Below, one piece after another: positions 54,908 to 64,000 of a DNA stretch of 64,000 bases. This DNA comes from Promicromonosporaceae bacterium (GTDB lineage Bacteria; Actinomycetota; Actinomycetes; Actinomycetales; Cellulomonadaceae). Location: assembly GCA_009783295.1 (NCBI GenBank), contig WRHK01000011.1, forward strand, positions 16,621-80,620, given 5' to 3'. Position 1 is the stretch's first letter; each line of letters begins with the position of its first letter. A model generated the notes under the pieces. That model saw only the letters and a list, made by a program, of their open reading frames with translations, was not told where the DNA came from and made no database searches. The translations under genes were made by a program, and so were the position numbers.

Positions 54908-56134
54908 ATGACGGCCCTCCCCCGCGGCGCCTGGCAGGGCGTCGCCCGCGCCACCGGCCTGCTGTCCCCCGACGGCGAGGTCGCGTCGACGATCTTCGCC
55001 GAGATGTCGGCCCTCGCCGCCCGCACGGGCGCCATCAACCTGGGCCAGGGGTTCCCCGACGCCGACGGGCCCGAGTCGATCAAGGCCGCCGCGATCCGCG
55101 CCATCGAGGACGGCCACAACCAGTACCCGCCCGGCCCGGGCGTCCCCGAGCTGCGCCACGCCGTCGCCGACCACCAGCGCCGGCGCTACGGCCTGGCCGT
55201 CGACCCGGACACCGAGGTGCTGATCACCACGGGCGCCACCGAGGCGCTCGCGGCCGCGGTGCTCGCACTGGCCGGCCCGGGCGACGAGGTGATCACGCTC
55301 GAGCCCTTCTACGACTCGCACGCCGCCGTGATCGCGCTGGCCGGGGCCACGCACGTCCCCGTCGCGCTGACGCCGTCGGCCACCGGGTTCCGCCTCGACG
55401 TCGACGCGCTGCGCGCTGCCGCGAGCGAGCGCACGCGGATCCTGCTCATCAACACGCCGCACAACCCGACGGGCGCCGTGCTGACGCGCGACGAGCTCGA
55501 GGCGGTCGCGGCCGTGGCCCGCGAGCGCGACGCGATCGTCGTCACCGACGAGGTCTACGAGCACCTCACGTTCGACGGCGCCGCGCACGTCCCGCTGGCG
55601 ACGCTGCCCGACATGGCCGAGCGCACCCTCACCATCTCCTCCAGCGGCAAGACGTTCAGCCTGACCGGCTGGAAGATCGGCTGGGTGCACGGGCCGTCCG
55701 CGCTGGTCACGGCCGTGCGCACCGTCAAGCAGTTCCTCACCTACGTGTCGGGGGCCCCGTTCCAGCCCGCGATCGCGGACGCGCTGTACGACGACGACGC
55801 CCCGCGCGAGCTGCCGGAGTCGCTCGCCGAGCGGCGGGACCTGCTCTGCGACGGGCTGCGCGCGGCGGGGTTCGACGTCGTCGTGCCGCAGGGCACCTAC
55901 TTCGTGGTGGCGGACGCGACCCGCATCGTCGAACGGCTGGGTCTGGCCGACGGCGCCGAGCTGTGCCGGCGTCTGCCGGAGCTGGCCGGCGTCGTCGCCA
56001 TCCCGATGACGGCGTTCTGCCGGGAGGGAAGCCCGGCGCACGCGCGGCTCCGGAGCTCGCTGCGCTTCACGTTCGTGAAGCAGGAGCAGACGCTGCGCGA
56101 CGCGGTCACGCGGCTCGCCGCGCTGGCGGGCTGA
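54908..56134 (+). CDS. Class I/II PLP-dependent aminotransferase
   Basis: INLGQGFPD, TPHNPTGAVL, SSSGKTFSLTGWKIGW. Confidence 0.92.
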   Translation: MTALPRGAWQGVARATGLLSPDGEVASTIFAEMSALAARTGAINLGQGFPDADGPESIKAAAIRAIEDGHNQYPPGPGVPELRHAVADHQRRRYGLAVDPDTEVLITTGATEALAAAVLALAGPGDEVITLEPFYDSHAAVIALAGATHVPVALTPSATGFRLDVDALRAAASERTRILLINTPHNPTGAVLTRDELEAVAAVARERDAIVVTDEVYEHLTFDGAAHVPLATLPDMAERTLTISSSGKTFSLTGWKIGWVHGPSALVTAVRTVKQFLTYVSGAPFQPAIADALYDDDAPRELPESLAERRDLLCDGLRAAGFDVVVPQGTYFVVADATRIVERLGLADGAELCRRLPELAGVVAIPMTAFCREGSPAHARLRSSLRFTFVKQEQTLRDAVTRLAALAG

Positions 56135-56143
56135 GCGCGCCCA

Positions 56144-56227
56144 GGCTCTATCTCGCGGACCAGCGTTCTATCTCGCAGACCAGCGCTCTATCTCGCGAGA
56201 TAGAACGGTGGATCGCGAGATAGAGCC
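56144..56227. repeat. CTCTATCTCGCGAGATAG repeat cluster between convergent genes
   Basis: Three direct and two inverted partial copies of CTATCTCGCGA. Confidence 0.8.
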
Positions 56228-56232
56228 GTGGG

Positions 56233-57432
56233 TCACGAGCGAGCGGCCGCCTCGTAGATCTCCCCCGCCGGCTCCTCCGGCACGAGCGACGTCGGCGGCT
56301 GGTCGGAGCGCAGACGCTCCCAGACCGGGTCAGTCTGCGACCGCACCCACACCACCCGGTTGGGGTCGCTCGGCGCCGCCGCGACCGGGAGCGGCGTGAA
56401 CACGATGCTGTCCGGGTCGAGGCCGCGCAGGCTCCAGCCCAGCCCCGCGACCGCCGTCACACCGGCCAGGTTGCGGCTCGTGGACATCGACGACAGCACG
56501 GCGTCCACGGTGCGGAGCAGACGGGGCGTGTTGGCGATGACGTTCTGCGACAGCACCTCGCGCATCATGGCGTCGACGAAGAACTGCTGCCGCTCGATGC
56601 GCTGGAGGTCACTGCCCATCTCGAGTCCCATGCCGCGGCCTCCGCGCGCCCGCAGGAAGTTGAGCGCCTGGTCGCCGTCGAGCCTCTGCGGTCCCGCCGG
56701 CAGGTCGAGGCTGACGTGGTGGTCGCCGCGCACGGCCTCGGGCAGGTCGACGCCCACGCCGCCGAGCGCGTCCACGACGCCGATCAGCCCGTCCATCTTG
56801 ACGATGACGTGCTCGTTGATGCGCAGGCCGGTGGCAGCCTCGACGGTCAGGATGGTGCACGCCGCCGCGCCGGTGAGGTCGCGCGTCGGGCCGCCGCCGA
56901 TCGCGAACGCGGTGTTGAACATGGCGTTGCGCCGAGGCCTGGTCTCGCCGCCGTCGGGCAGCGGGCACGCGGGGATGTCCACCAGCAGGTCGCGCGCGAT
57001 CGACACGACCTCGACGAACGACCGGTCGCCCGACACGTGCACGAGCAGCGTGCTGTCCGAGTGGAACTCGTTGCCCGCTCCCGCCAGGTCGGCGTTGGCG
57101 CCGCCGCGGTAGTCGGTGCCCATGACCAGCAGGGTCAGCGGGTGGTCGCTGAAGGGGTCGCCCGGCGGCTCCGGTGGCCGGTCGTCCCGCCCGGCCAGCA
57201 GCGCGTCGACGTCGGACACCGAGAGCGCGGAGCGCAGGTCCAGGAAGACGGTACCGCCCGCCGTGACGGCGAACGTCATGACGGCGGTGAGCACCATGCC
57301 GACCGCGCGGGCCGCGCGGCGGGTGCGCAGCCGGGCGGCGTGCCGGGGCCCGCGCGTCTGCTGCGGGGGCCGCCCGGCGAGCACCTTGCGGCGCGTGCGA
57401 GGGGCCGCGTGGCGCGGCGAGCGGGTGGGCAT
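56233..57432 (-). CDS. LCP (LytR-CpsA-Psr) family protein
   Basis: LTLLVMGTDYRG...HSDSTLLVHVSGDRSFVEVVSIARDLLVDIPAC...LNFLRARGGRGMGLEMGSDLQRIERQQ. Confidence 0.9.
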   Translation of the reverse strand: MPTRSPRHAAPRTRRKVLAGRPPQQTRGPRHAARLRTRRAARAVGMVLTAVMTFAVTAGGTVFLDLRSALSVSDVDALLAGRDDRPPEPPGDPFSDHPLTLLVMGTDYRGGANADLAGAGNEFHSDSTLLVHVSGDRSFVEVVSIARDLLVDIPACPLPDGGETRPRRNAMFNTAFAIGGGPTRDLTGAAACTILTVEAATGLRINEHVIVKMDGLIGVVDALGGVGVDLPEAVRGDHHVSLDLPAGPQRLDGDQALNFLRARGGRGMGLEMGSDLQRIERQQFFVDAMMREVLSQNVIANTPRLLRTVDAVLSSMSTSRNLAGVTAVAGLGWSLRGLDPDSIVFTPLPVAAAPSDPNRVVWVRSQTDPVWERLRSDQPPTSLVPEEPAGEIYEAAARS

Positions 57433-57530
57433 CCTGGGACCGTAGCGGCGCGATCCGCGCCTGCAGCGGGTGTGGCCCGCTGGGCCCGCGCCGGCGGCGC
57501 GATGTCATACCCCTGGGCCAAGATGGCCGC

Positions 57531-58289
57531 ATGTGCGGCCGATTCGCCTCCTTCCGCAGCGCCCAGGACGTCGCCGACGACGTCGCCATCGCCGAGCTCG
57601 CCGACGACGCCCGGATGCTGCCGCCGTCGTGGAACGTGGCCCCCACGGACGACGTGCGCATCGTCGTCGAACGGCCCGAACGGGTGGCCGGCGGCCCGGG
57701 CACGGGCGCCATCACGCGGTCGCTCCAGGTGGCGCGCTGGGGGCTGGTGCCGTCGTGGTCCAAGGACCCGAGCGGCGGGGCACGCATGATCAACGCCCGC
57801 GTGGAGACGCTCCTCGACAAGCCGGCGTTCGCCAAGCCGCTCGCCGTGCGGCGGTGCCTGGTGCCCGCCGACGGGTACTTCGAATGGCGCAAGCTCGAGC
57901 CGGTGACCGGCTCCAAGGTGCCCAAGCAGGCGTACTGGATCCACCGCGAGGGCGAGCCGGTGCTGTTCGCGGGGCTCTACGAGTTCTGGCGCGACCGCAC
58001 GCGCGCGGACGACGACCCCGCCCGCTGGCTGGTGTCCACCACGATCATCACCACCGCCGCGAGCGCCCCCATGGCGCACGTCCACGACCGGATGCCCGTC
58101 GCGTTGCCGACGTCGGCGTGGGACGCCTGGCTGGACCCGGCGGTGGGCGCGGAGCAGGCGTCGGGGCTGCTGGACGCGCACCTGGACGAGTTCGCGCTGC
58201 GCCCGGTGCGCGCGCTGGTGGGCTCGGTGCAGAACAACTTCCCGGAGCTGCTGGAGGAGGACCCGGAGCCGCTCGCGTCAGGTCGGTGA
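57531..58289 (+). CDS. SOS response-associated peptidase (SRAP/YedK/HMCES family)
   Basis: MCGRFASF, NVAPTDDV, INARVETL, CLVPADGYFEW. Confidence 0.92.
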   Translation: MCGRFASFRSAQDVADDVAIAELADDARMLPPSWNVAPTDDVRIVVERPERVAGGPGTGAITRSLQVARWGLVPSWSKDPSGGARMINARVETLLDKPAFAKPLAVRRCLVPADGYFEWRKLEPVTGSKVPKQAYWIHREGEPVLFAGLYEFWRDRTRADDDPARWLVSTTIITTAASAPMAHVHDRMPVALPTSAWDAWLDPAVGAEQASGLLDAHLDEFALRPVRALVGSVQNNFPELLEEDPEPLASGR

Positions 58290-58353
58290 GACGGGATCAG
58301 GTCGGTGAGACGGGATCAGGTCGGCGGTTCGCGAGCGCCGACCTGATCCGCGA
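58277..58353. repeat. Tandem/inverted GATCAGGTCGGTG repeats at SRAP 3' end
   Basis: ATCAGGTCGGTGAGACGGG in tandem then inverted CCGACCTGATC; same family as 12085-12153. Confidence 0.75.
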
Positions 58354-58370
58354 CCACCGACCAGAACGCG

Positions 58371-59444
58371 TCAGCCCCCCGGCGCGTCCGTGACCGTGTA
58401 CGCGCGCTGCACCCGCACCGGGCGCACGGCACCCAGGCCCTGGAGCTCCGCCTCCGGCTGCTCCGTCAGCGCGTACCTCGGCGACGTCGCCAGCAGGGCG
58501 GCGGTCGTCGGGTCGACCAGCACCTCGCCCGGCTGCGACGCCTCCGTGAGGCGCGACGCCAGGTTGACCGAAGGCCCGAACACGTCGCCGAACCGCGCCA
58601 GCACGCGCCCCCACACGAACCCGACGCGCACGGGGATCTCCGGCCCGTCGGGGTGCGGCGACGCGAGGCCGAGGGCGATCTCGGCACCGGTCTGCACGTC
58701 GTCGGCGATGAACAGCACGGCGTCGCCGACGGTCTTGACCACGCGGCCGCCTGCCTCGGACACGATGTCGCGGGCGCGGTTCTCGAAGAGCTGCACGAAC
58801 TCGGCGAGCTCGTCCGAGCCGAGCCCCGCGGTGCGCTTGGTGAACGCGACGATGTCGACGAACCCGACGGCGCGGCGCAGCGGCAGCTTGTGCTCGTCGC
58901 GCTCCTCGCCGCGCGCCCCGGCGAACTCGATGGCGTAGCGCCCGGTCACGGCGGCGAGCTGGCGGCGCCACGCGTGCTCGAGCTGGTGGGCCAGCACGTC
59001 GGCCAGGTGGGGGATGTTGTCCAGCACGGTGAGGCGGGCGCTGATGTCGTCCAGGCCGTGCTCGCGGGCGGCGTGCTCGACGAACGCCTCCGTCTGCCAG
59101 AACGAGAGCCGCTCCGTCGTGTGCCCCATCGACCGCACCAGGGTGCGCAGCGCCTGCTCGTCGAGGTGCTCGCTCTCGGCGAGCCGGGCGAACTCGCGCA
59201 GCGAGTCCATGTCGGACTCCGTGAACCACTGCTCCGTGGGGTGCTGCACGGGCAGGCCCAGCCAGCGCCAGTAGTTCTCCACCAGCTCCCGGTCCAGGCC
59301 CGTGCCCTCCACCAGGTCGGCGAGGGTGTACTGCCGCGGGCCGCCCAGGATCTCCAGGTCGATGCGGGCCGCGGTGTCGGAGGTGGCCCCGGGCGCCGGG
59401 TTCGGCTCCGGGAGGGGCGTCACGGAGTGGGTGTCGCTCGTCAC
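58371..59444 (-). CDS. Class III adenylate/guanylate cyclase domain protein
   Basis: VGFVDIVAFTKRTAGL...VKTVGDAVLFIADD...RVGFVWGRVLARFGDVFGPSVNLASRL. Confidence 0.88.
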   Translation of the reverse strand: MTSDTHSVTPLPEPNPAPGATSDTAARIDLEILGGPRQYTLADLVEGTGLDRELVENYWRWLGLPVQHPTEQWFTESDMDSLREFARLAESEHLDEQALRTLVRSMGHTTERLSFWQTEAFVEHAAREHGLDDISARLTVLDNIPHLADVLAHQLEHAWRRQLAAVTGRYAIEFAGARGEERDEHKLPLRRAVGFVDIVAFTKRTAGLGSDELAEFVQLFENRARDIVSEAGGRVVKTVGDAVLFIADDVQTGAEIALGLASPHPDGPEIPVRVGFVWGRVLARFGDVFGPSVNLASRLTEASQPGEVLVDPTTAALLATSPRYALTEQPEAELQGLGAVRPVRVQRAYTVTDAPGG

Positions 59445-59448
59445 GCGG

Positions 59449-60372
59449 TCAGTCTAGGTGGGGGCCGACGTCGGCACGGCGGAGGTGGTGCACGTCGCCT
59501 GCCGCGACGATGCGCACGCTCCCGTCGGCCCGCACGACGGCCAGGGCGCCGTCGGCGGCGAGGCGCGAGGCCACGCCCTCGACCACCCCCGCGCCGCCCG
59601 CGAGGTCGGCCCGCACGTCCTGGCCGAGCGTGGCGCACATGCCCGCGTACTCGTCGGCGAGGGAGCGGGCGCCGCCGGGGCCGGGGGCCTGCGCGTCGCC
59701 CTCGTCGTCGGTCCAGCGGCCGACGACGTCGGCGAGCTCGCGCAGCAGCGCCGTCATCAGGGCGGTGCGGTCGAGCGCGGCGTCGGGCGTGCCGGCCAGC
59801 GCCAGCGAGGTGGCGGTGGGCACGGGCAGCTCGTCGTGCGTCTGCGTGACGTTGAGGCCCACGCCGACGACCACCTGCTGGTCGAGCAGCTCCTGGGGGT
59901 CGAGGTGCCGGTGGCCGGCCCCGTCGAGGCCCGGGACGGTCTGCGCGAGGATCCCCGCGACCTTGCGCCACGGCCCGAACCCGTCGATCGCCTCGGCGGC
60001 GGGCAGCAGCACGTCGTTGGGCCACTTGAGCGCGGCGGGCACGCCGGCGTCGCGCAGCACGCGCACGGTGGCGAGCCCGGCCAGCAGCGGCAGCCAGCCC
60101 AGCGCGGACGGCGGCACCACGGGCCGCAGCAGCGCGGACACGGTGAGCGCGGCGCGCGGCGGGGTGGTCCAGGTGCGCCCGGCGCGGCCGAGGCCGGCGC
60201 TCTGGTTCTCGGCGGCGAGCGCGGCGGGCGCGGCCGCCCCGGCGTGGGCCCGGGCCACGAGCTCGGTGTTCGTGGAGGGGCAGTCCTCCACGACGTCGAC
60301 GCTCGCCCACGCCCCCGCGGGGGCGACGACGGCTGCCCTGACCTGCTCGACATCGATGCTGGCGCGTTCCAC
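59449..60372 (-). CDS. birA: Biotin--[acetyl-CoA-carboxylase] ligase
   Basis: [40 protein letters not shown]; start uncertain (GTG 60372). Confidence 0.88.
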   Translation of the reverse strand: MERASIDVEQVRAAVVAPAGAWASVDVVEDCPSTNTELVARAHAGAAAPAALAAENQSAGLGRAGRTWTTPPRAALTVSALLRPVVPPSALGWLPLLAGLATVRVLRDAGVPAALKWPNDVLLPAAEAIDGFGPWRKVAGILAQTVPGLDGAGHRHLDPQELLDQQVVVGVGLNVTQTHDELPVPTATSLALAGTPDAALDRTALMTALLRELADVVGRWTDDEGDAQAPGPGGARSLADEYAGMCATLGQDVRADLAGGAGVVEGVASRLAADGALAVVRADGSVRIVAAGDVHHLRRADVGPHLD

Positions 60373-60531
60373 CGGCACATCCTTGCCGACGCGGGGGCCT
60401 CTGCGGAATCCCCCTCGGCGCGTCGCCCGTCGGCGTTTCCCGGCGTTGTGGGGTTCCACCAAGGAACGGCCCGCATCCGCGTCGAGGGGGCGCATCGAGG
60501 TGTGGCGAGCCGCCAACTAGGCTCGACGCTC

Positions 60532-62127
60532 GTGAACGCCCCCATCGAGATCGTCTCCGGGACCGCCGCCAAGCTGGCCGACCTGGAGCGCCGCCGCGCC
60601 GCCGCGGTCGACGCCCCCGAGGCCTCAGCGCGCGAGAAGCAGCACGCGCGCGGCAAGAAGTCCGCCCGCGAGCGCATCGAGGCCCTGCTGGACGAGGGCT
60701 CGTTCGTGGAGCTCGACGCGCTGGCCGCGCACCGCTCCCGCAACTTCGGGCTGGACAAGAAGCGCATCCCCGGCGACGGCGTCGTCACCGGGTACGGCAC
60801 GATCGACGGCCGCCAGGTGTGCGTGTTCTCGCAGGACTTCACGGTGTTCGGCGGCTCGCTGGGCGAGGTGCACGGCGAGAAGATCGCCAAGGTGCAGGAC
60901 CTGGCGCTGCGCACGGGCGTGCCGATCATCGGCATCTCGGACGGCGGCGGCGCGCGCATCCAGGAGGGCGTCGCGGCCCTCACGCAGTTCGCGGAGATGT
61001 TCCGCCGCAACGTGGCGGCGTCGGGCGTGATCCCGCAGATCTCGCTGATCCTGGGCCCCTCGGCCGGCGGCGCGGTGTACTCCCCCGCGCTGACCGACTT
61101 CATCGTCATGGCCGACGGCACGTCGAACATGTTCATCACCGGCCCGGACGTGATCCGCTCCGTCACGGGCGAGGACGTCGACTTCGAGACGCTGGGCGGC
61201 GGCCGCACCCACAACCAGAAGTCGGGCGTGGCGCACTACCTGGGCGCCGACGAGGACGACGCGATCGAGTACGTGCGCCAGCTCGTGGGCTACCTGCCGC
61301 AGAACAACCTCTCGGACCCGCCGAGCTTCGCGCCGGAGGAGCCCGACCTGGAGGTGGGCCCGCTCGACGAGGCGCTCGACACGCTCATCCCGGACTCGGA
61401 CAACCAGCCGTACGACATGCGCACGGTGGTCGAGACGGTGCTCGACGAGGACTCGTTCCTCGAGGTGCAGCCGCTGTTCGCGCCCAACGTGCTGGTCGGG
61501 TTCGGGCACGTCGAGGGCCAGGCCGTGGGCATCATCGCCAACCAGCCGATGGCCATGGCGGGCACGCTCGACATCGACGCGGCCGAGAAGGCCGCCCGGT
61601 TCGTGCGCACGTGCGACGCGTTCAACCTGCCCGTGCTGACGTTCGTGGACGTGCCGGGCTTCCTGCCCGGCGTCGGGCAGGAGCACCAGGGCATCATCCG
61701 CCGCGGCGCCAAGCTCATCTACGCGTACGCCGAGGCCACCGTCCCGCTGGTCACCGTCATCACGCGCAAGGCGTACGGCGGCGCGTACATCGTCATGGGC
61801 TCCAAGCAGCTCGGCGCCGACATCAACCTCGCGTGGCCGACGGCGCAGGTCGCCGTCATGGGCGCGGGCGGCGCGGTCAACATCCTGCAGCGCCGCGCGC
61901 TGTCGGAGGCGGCGGCGAACGGGCTCGACGTCGAGACGGAGCGCAAGCGCCTGACTGCGGAGTACGAGGAGGCGATCGTCAACCCGTGGGACGCCGCCGA
62001 GCGCGGGTACGTCGACGCCGTGATCAAGCCGTCGGAGACGCGCCTGCAGGTGGTGCGGGCGCTGCGCGCGCTGCGCACCAAGCGCGCGTCGCTGCCTCCC
62101 AAGAAGCACGGAAACATCCCGCTCTGA
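60532..62127 (+). CDS. Acyl-CoA (propionyl-CoA) carboxylase beta subunit
   Basis: [59 protein letters not shown]. Confidence 0.93.
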   Translation: MNAPIEIVSGTAAKLADLERRRAAAVDAPEASAREKQHARGKKSARERIEALLDEGSFVELDALAAHRSRNFGLDKKRIPGDGVVTGYGTIDGRQVCVFSQDFTVFGGSLGEVHGEKIAKVQDLALRTGVPIIGISDGGGARIQEGVAALTQFAEMFRRNVAASGVIPQISLILGPSAGGAVYSPALTDFIVMADGTSNMFITGPDVIRSVTGEDVDFETLGGGRTHNQKSGVAHYLGADEDDAIEYVRQLVGYLPQNNLSDPPSFAPEEPDLEVGPLDEALDTLIPDSDNQPYDMRTVVETVLDEDSFLEVQPLFAPNVLVGFGHVEGQAVGIIANQPMAMAGTLDIDAAEKAARFVRTCDAFNLPVLTFVDVPGFLPGVGQEHQGIIRRGAKLIYAYAEATVPLVTVITRKAYGGAYIVMGSKQLGADINLAWPTAQVAVMGAGGAVNILQRRALSEAAANGLDVETERKRLTAEYEEAIVNPWDAAERGYVDAVIKPSETRLQVVRALRALRTKRASLPPKKHGNIPL

Positions 62128-62184
62128 GTGCCACCGCCGCTGGTTGAGCCTGTCGATTCCAGCCCTGTCGGAGAGAATCCCAAG

Positions 62185-62724
62185 ATGAGCCACGAGGACA
62201 CCACCCACGGCCCCGCGCCGCTGCCCGCCGTCGACCCCACCGCGATGCACGCGGCGGTGGACGCGCTGGCCGCGGCGCTCCACGAGTACGTGAGCACCGC
62301 CGTCGGTGTGCGCGCGGAGTTCGGCGCCGCGGAGTCCGACGACGACCCGCGCATCCTCGCCCTGGAGAACCGCGTGGGCCAGCTCAACGCGAGCCTGTTC
62401 GACTCCCTGCACGACGCCCTCGGCATGCACCCCGACCTCACCAGCTCGGTGTGGGAGCCGGAGGACGACGAGCACGAGCACGAGCACGCCCACGACCTGC
62501 CCGAGGGCGCCGAGCAGGCCGAGGTGTTCTACCTCGGCTTCGTGGTCAGCGCCCCGCCGGACGGCGCAGACATGACGCTCGACGGCGTGATCGACGTGCT
62601 CGACCAGGCCGGCGAGGACGCCACCAACACGTTCGCCGACGCCGGCTACGAGGTGGTCGAGTGGGCCGCCTCCCGCGGTGCGGCGCCGGGCTTCGGCGAC
62701 GACGAGGACGAGGACGACGAGTGA
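62185..62724 (+). CDS. Acidic hypothetical protein with His/Glu-rich segment
   Basis: EPEDDEHEHEHAHDLPEGAEQAEVFYLGFVVSAPPDGADMTLDGVIDVLDQ. Confidence 0.75.
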   Translation: MSHEDTTHGPAPLPAVDPTAMHAAVDALAAALHEYVSTAVGVRAEFGAAESDDDPRILALENRVGQLNASLFDSLHDALGMHPDLTSSVWEPEDDEHEHEHAHDLPEGAEQAEVFYLGFVVSAPPDGADMTLDGVIDVLDQAGEDATNTFADAGYEVVEWAASRGAAPGFGDDEDEDDE

Positions 62725-62963
62725 CCCCTGCAGTCAGGATCGTCCGCGGCGAGCCCGACGAGGTCGAGGTCGCCGCACTGGTGGCCGGCCTCGCGGCCGT
62801 GACCGCCGACGCCGGCCTGCCCGACGACGCCGCACCCCTCGACGAGTGGACCAACCGCTCCCGCTCGGTGCGCGGCAACGGGGCGGGGGCGACGGCGAGG
62901 TCGTTCGGAGGGCGCGCCGGGCGGCACAACGCCGACGCGTGGCGCTGGAGCCTGCGGAGCTGA
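62721..62963 (+). CDS. Acyl-CoA carboxylase epsilon subunit-like protein
   Basis: VRIVRGEPDEVEVAALVAGLAAV...WRWSLRS; GTG overlap with upstream stop. Confidence 0.8.
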   Translation: MTPAVRIVRGEPDEVEVAALVAGLAAVTADAGLPDDAAPLDEWTNRSRSVRGNGAGATARSFGGRAGRHNADAWRWSLRS

Positions 62964-63051
62964 CGCGCCCCTTTCCACCCGTGATCAGCGTCTTCACAGC
63001 GCTGGTTCCGCCTGGCTAGGATGCGGCCGCCCCTCTCGAGATGGAGTCCCG

Positions 63052-63900
63052 TTGCCGCTCCGGCTTCCCGCCCGTTCGCTCGCCCGCACCACCCACCGCG
63101 TGTGGGCGGCCTCCGTCGCCGGGGCCGCACTGGCGGCGAGCCTCGCGACACCCCAGGCATCCGCGTCCGACGGTGCGTCGGCGACGTCGCCGCCCACGAC
63201 CTCGCACTTCGTCCAAGCGGGAACGCCCGGTCCGCTGCGCGGCCAGGTGGTGCCCTGGGGTGACGGGAAGGGGCACCAGGAGGACCCGGACGCCCTTCCC
63301 GCCGGCGTCTACGCGGTCGCGGTCTCCTCGAGCTCGGACACGCTTCTCGTGCTCCGGAGCGACGGGCAGGCCGACTTCTATGGGAGCCAAACCGGGAAGG
63401 TGCCGGCGCTCCCCGACGGGGTTCGCTACGTCGCGGTGTCCGCGTACTTCCGGGGCGGGTACTTGCTCAGGTCCGACGGAGTCATCGTCTCTACCGACGG
63501 CTGGCCGACGACGGCGACCGTCACCTTCACGGCCGTCTCGGGATCGGTCGCGCTCACGAGCAGCGGCACGATCGCGAGACCCGACAATGGCGCCACCGCC
63601 GACTGCTCGGCAGGCGCCGTGCCCGCCACGGGGACCGTCTACACGGCTGTCTCCGGCCGCTCGACCAACCAGAGCTGGTCGGCGGTGCGGTCCGACGGCG
63701 CCGTCGTCTCGTGCGACGAGCTTCACCCCGGAACGGCCACGACCACGCTGCCACCCGCGGGGACGAAGTTCGTCGGCGTGGAGACGCGTCGCGGGCCCGC
63801 GCTCGCCGTCACCGCCGACGACCGCATCGTCTCGCTGGACGGCAGCGCCACGCCGACCGTGCCGGCGGGGCCCCTCCTGCCGTGCCCTCCGGCCTCCTGA
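63052..63900 (+). CDS. Secreted hypothetical protein (RCC1-like repeats)
   Basis: Signal-peptide-like N-terminus; recurrent LRSDGxx...YVAVSA modules; TTG start. Confidence 0.65.
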   Translation: MPLRLPARSLARTTHRVWAASVAGAALAASLATPQASASDGASATSPPTTSHFVQAGTPGPLRGQVVPWGDGKGHQEDPDALPAGVYAVAVSSSSDTLLVLRSDGQADFYGSQTGKVPALPDGVRYVAVSAYFRGGYLLRSDGVIVSTDGWPTTATVTFTAVSGSVALTSSGTIARPDNGATADCSAGAVPATGTVYTAVSGRSTNQSWSAVRSDGAVVSCDELHPGTATTTLPPAGTKFVGVETRRGPALAVTADDRIVSLDGSATPTVPAGPLLPCPPAS

Positions 63901-64000
63901 CCTCGCGTGGGGGGCGCCTCCCCCGGCCACAATCGGCCGCCTGGCTCGGTGCTTCCCGCCGCGCACTCCCCCCCCCCTCTCCCCCCCACCCCCCCCCCCC

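Overview
High-GC actinobacterial chromosome, probably order Micrococcales (taxonomy inferred from gene content only). Most of the window is conserved core genome. About 0.8-26.5 kb matches the order of the M. tuberculosis Rv3193c-Rv3212 neighbourhood: DEAD-box helicase, DUF3107, adnA/adnB, nudC, mycoredoxin, uvrD2, whiB7, ThiF-like, DUF2342, Lon/PDZ protease, UPF0182. An initiator tRNA, prfB, a Tad/Flp pilus operon, regulators, hydrolases, LCP, SRAP, birA and accD/accE-type genes follow. The main discovery is in the Tad pilus operon (about 29.4-49.3 kb), which is split by two different ~7.7-kb elements, each with its own serine integrase. Element 1 (30127-37838) interrupts cpaF/tadA exactly at EEVFEL|RLDVRDSVAMQC. 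Element 2 (40098-47750) interrupts tadC near its 3' end at MLVP|VVFLILPV. Joining the outer flanks restores an uninterrupted reading frame in both genes. Joining the inner ends gives, in both cases, an attP-like dyad with 17-nt arms centred exactly on the shared 2-bp core. Each element carries an HK97-type capsid gene and small phage-like genes but no recognisable terminase, portal or complete tail module, so they resemble phiRv1-like or capsid-bearing phage satellites. Two independent insertions in one pilus operon suggest a reversible pilus off-switch, or receptor-loss protection against phage. Further observations: a triple 21-bp palindrome inside a replication-type gene, a duplicated ~60-bp motif in element 1, an iteron-like array in element 2, an 11-residue-repeat membrane protein, a whiB7 uORF/attenuator leader, an amber-interrupted LysE gene and three families of dispersed palindromic repeats. 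All calls come from reading the sequence and the supplied ORF track; no searches were run.
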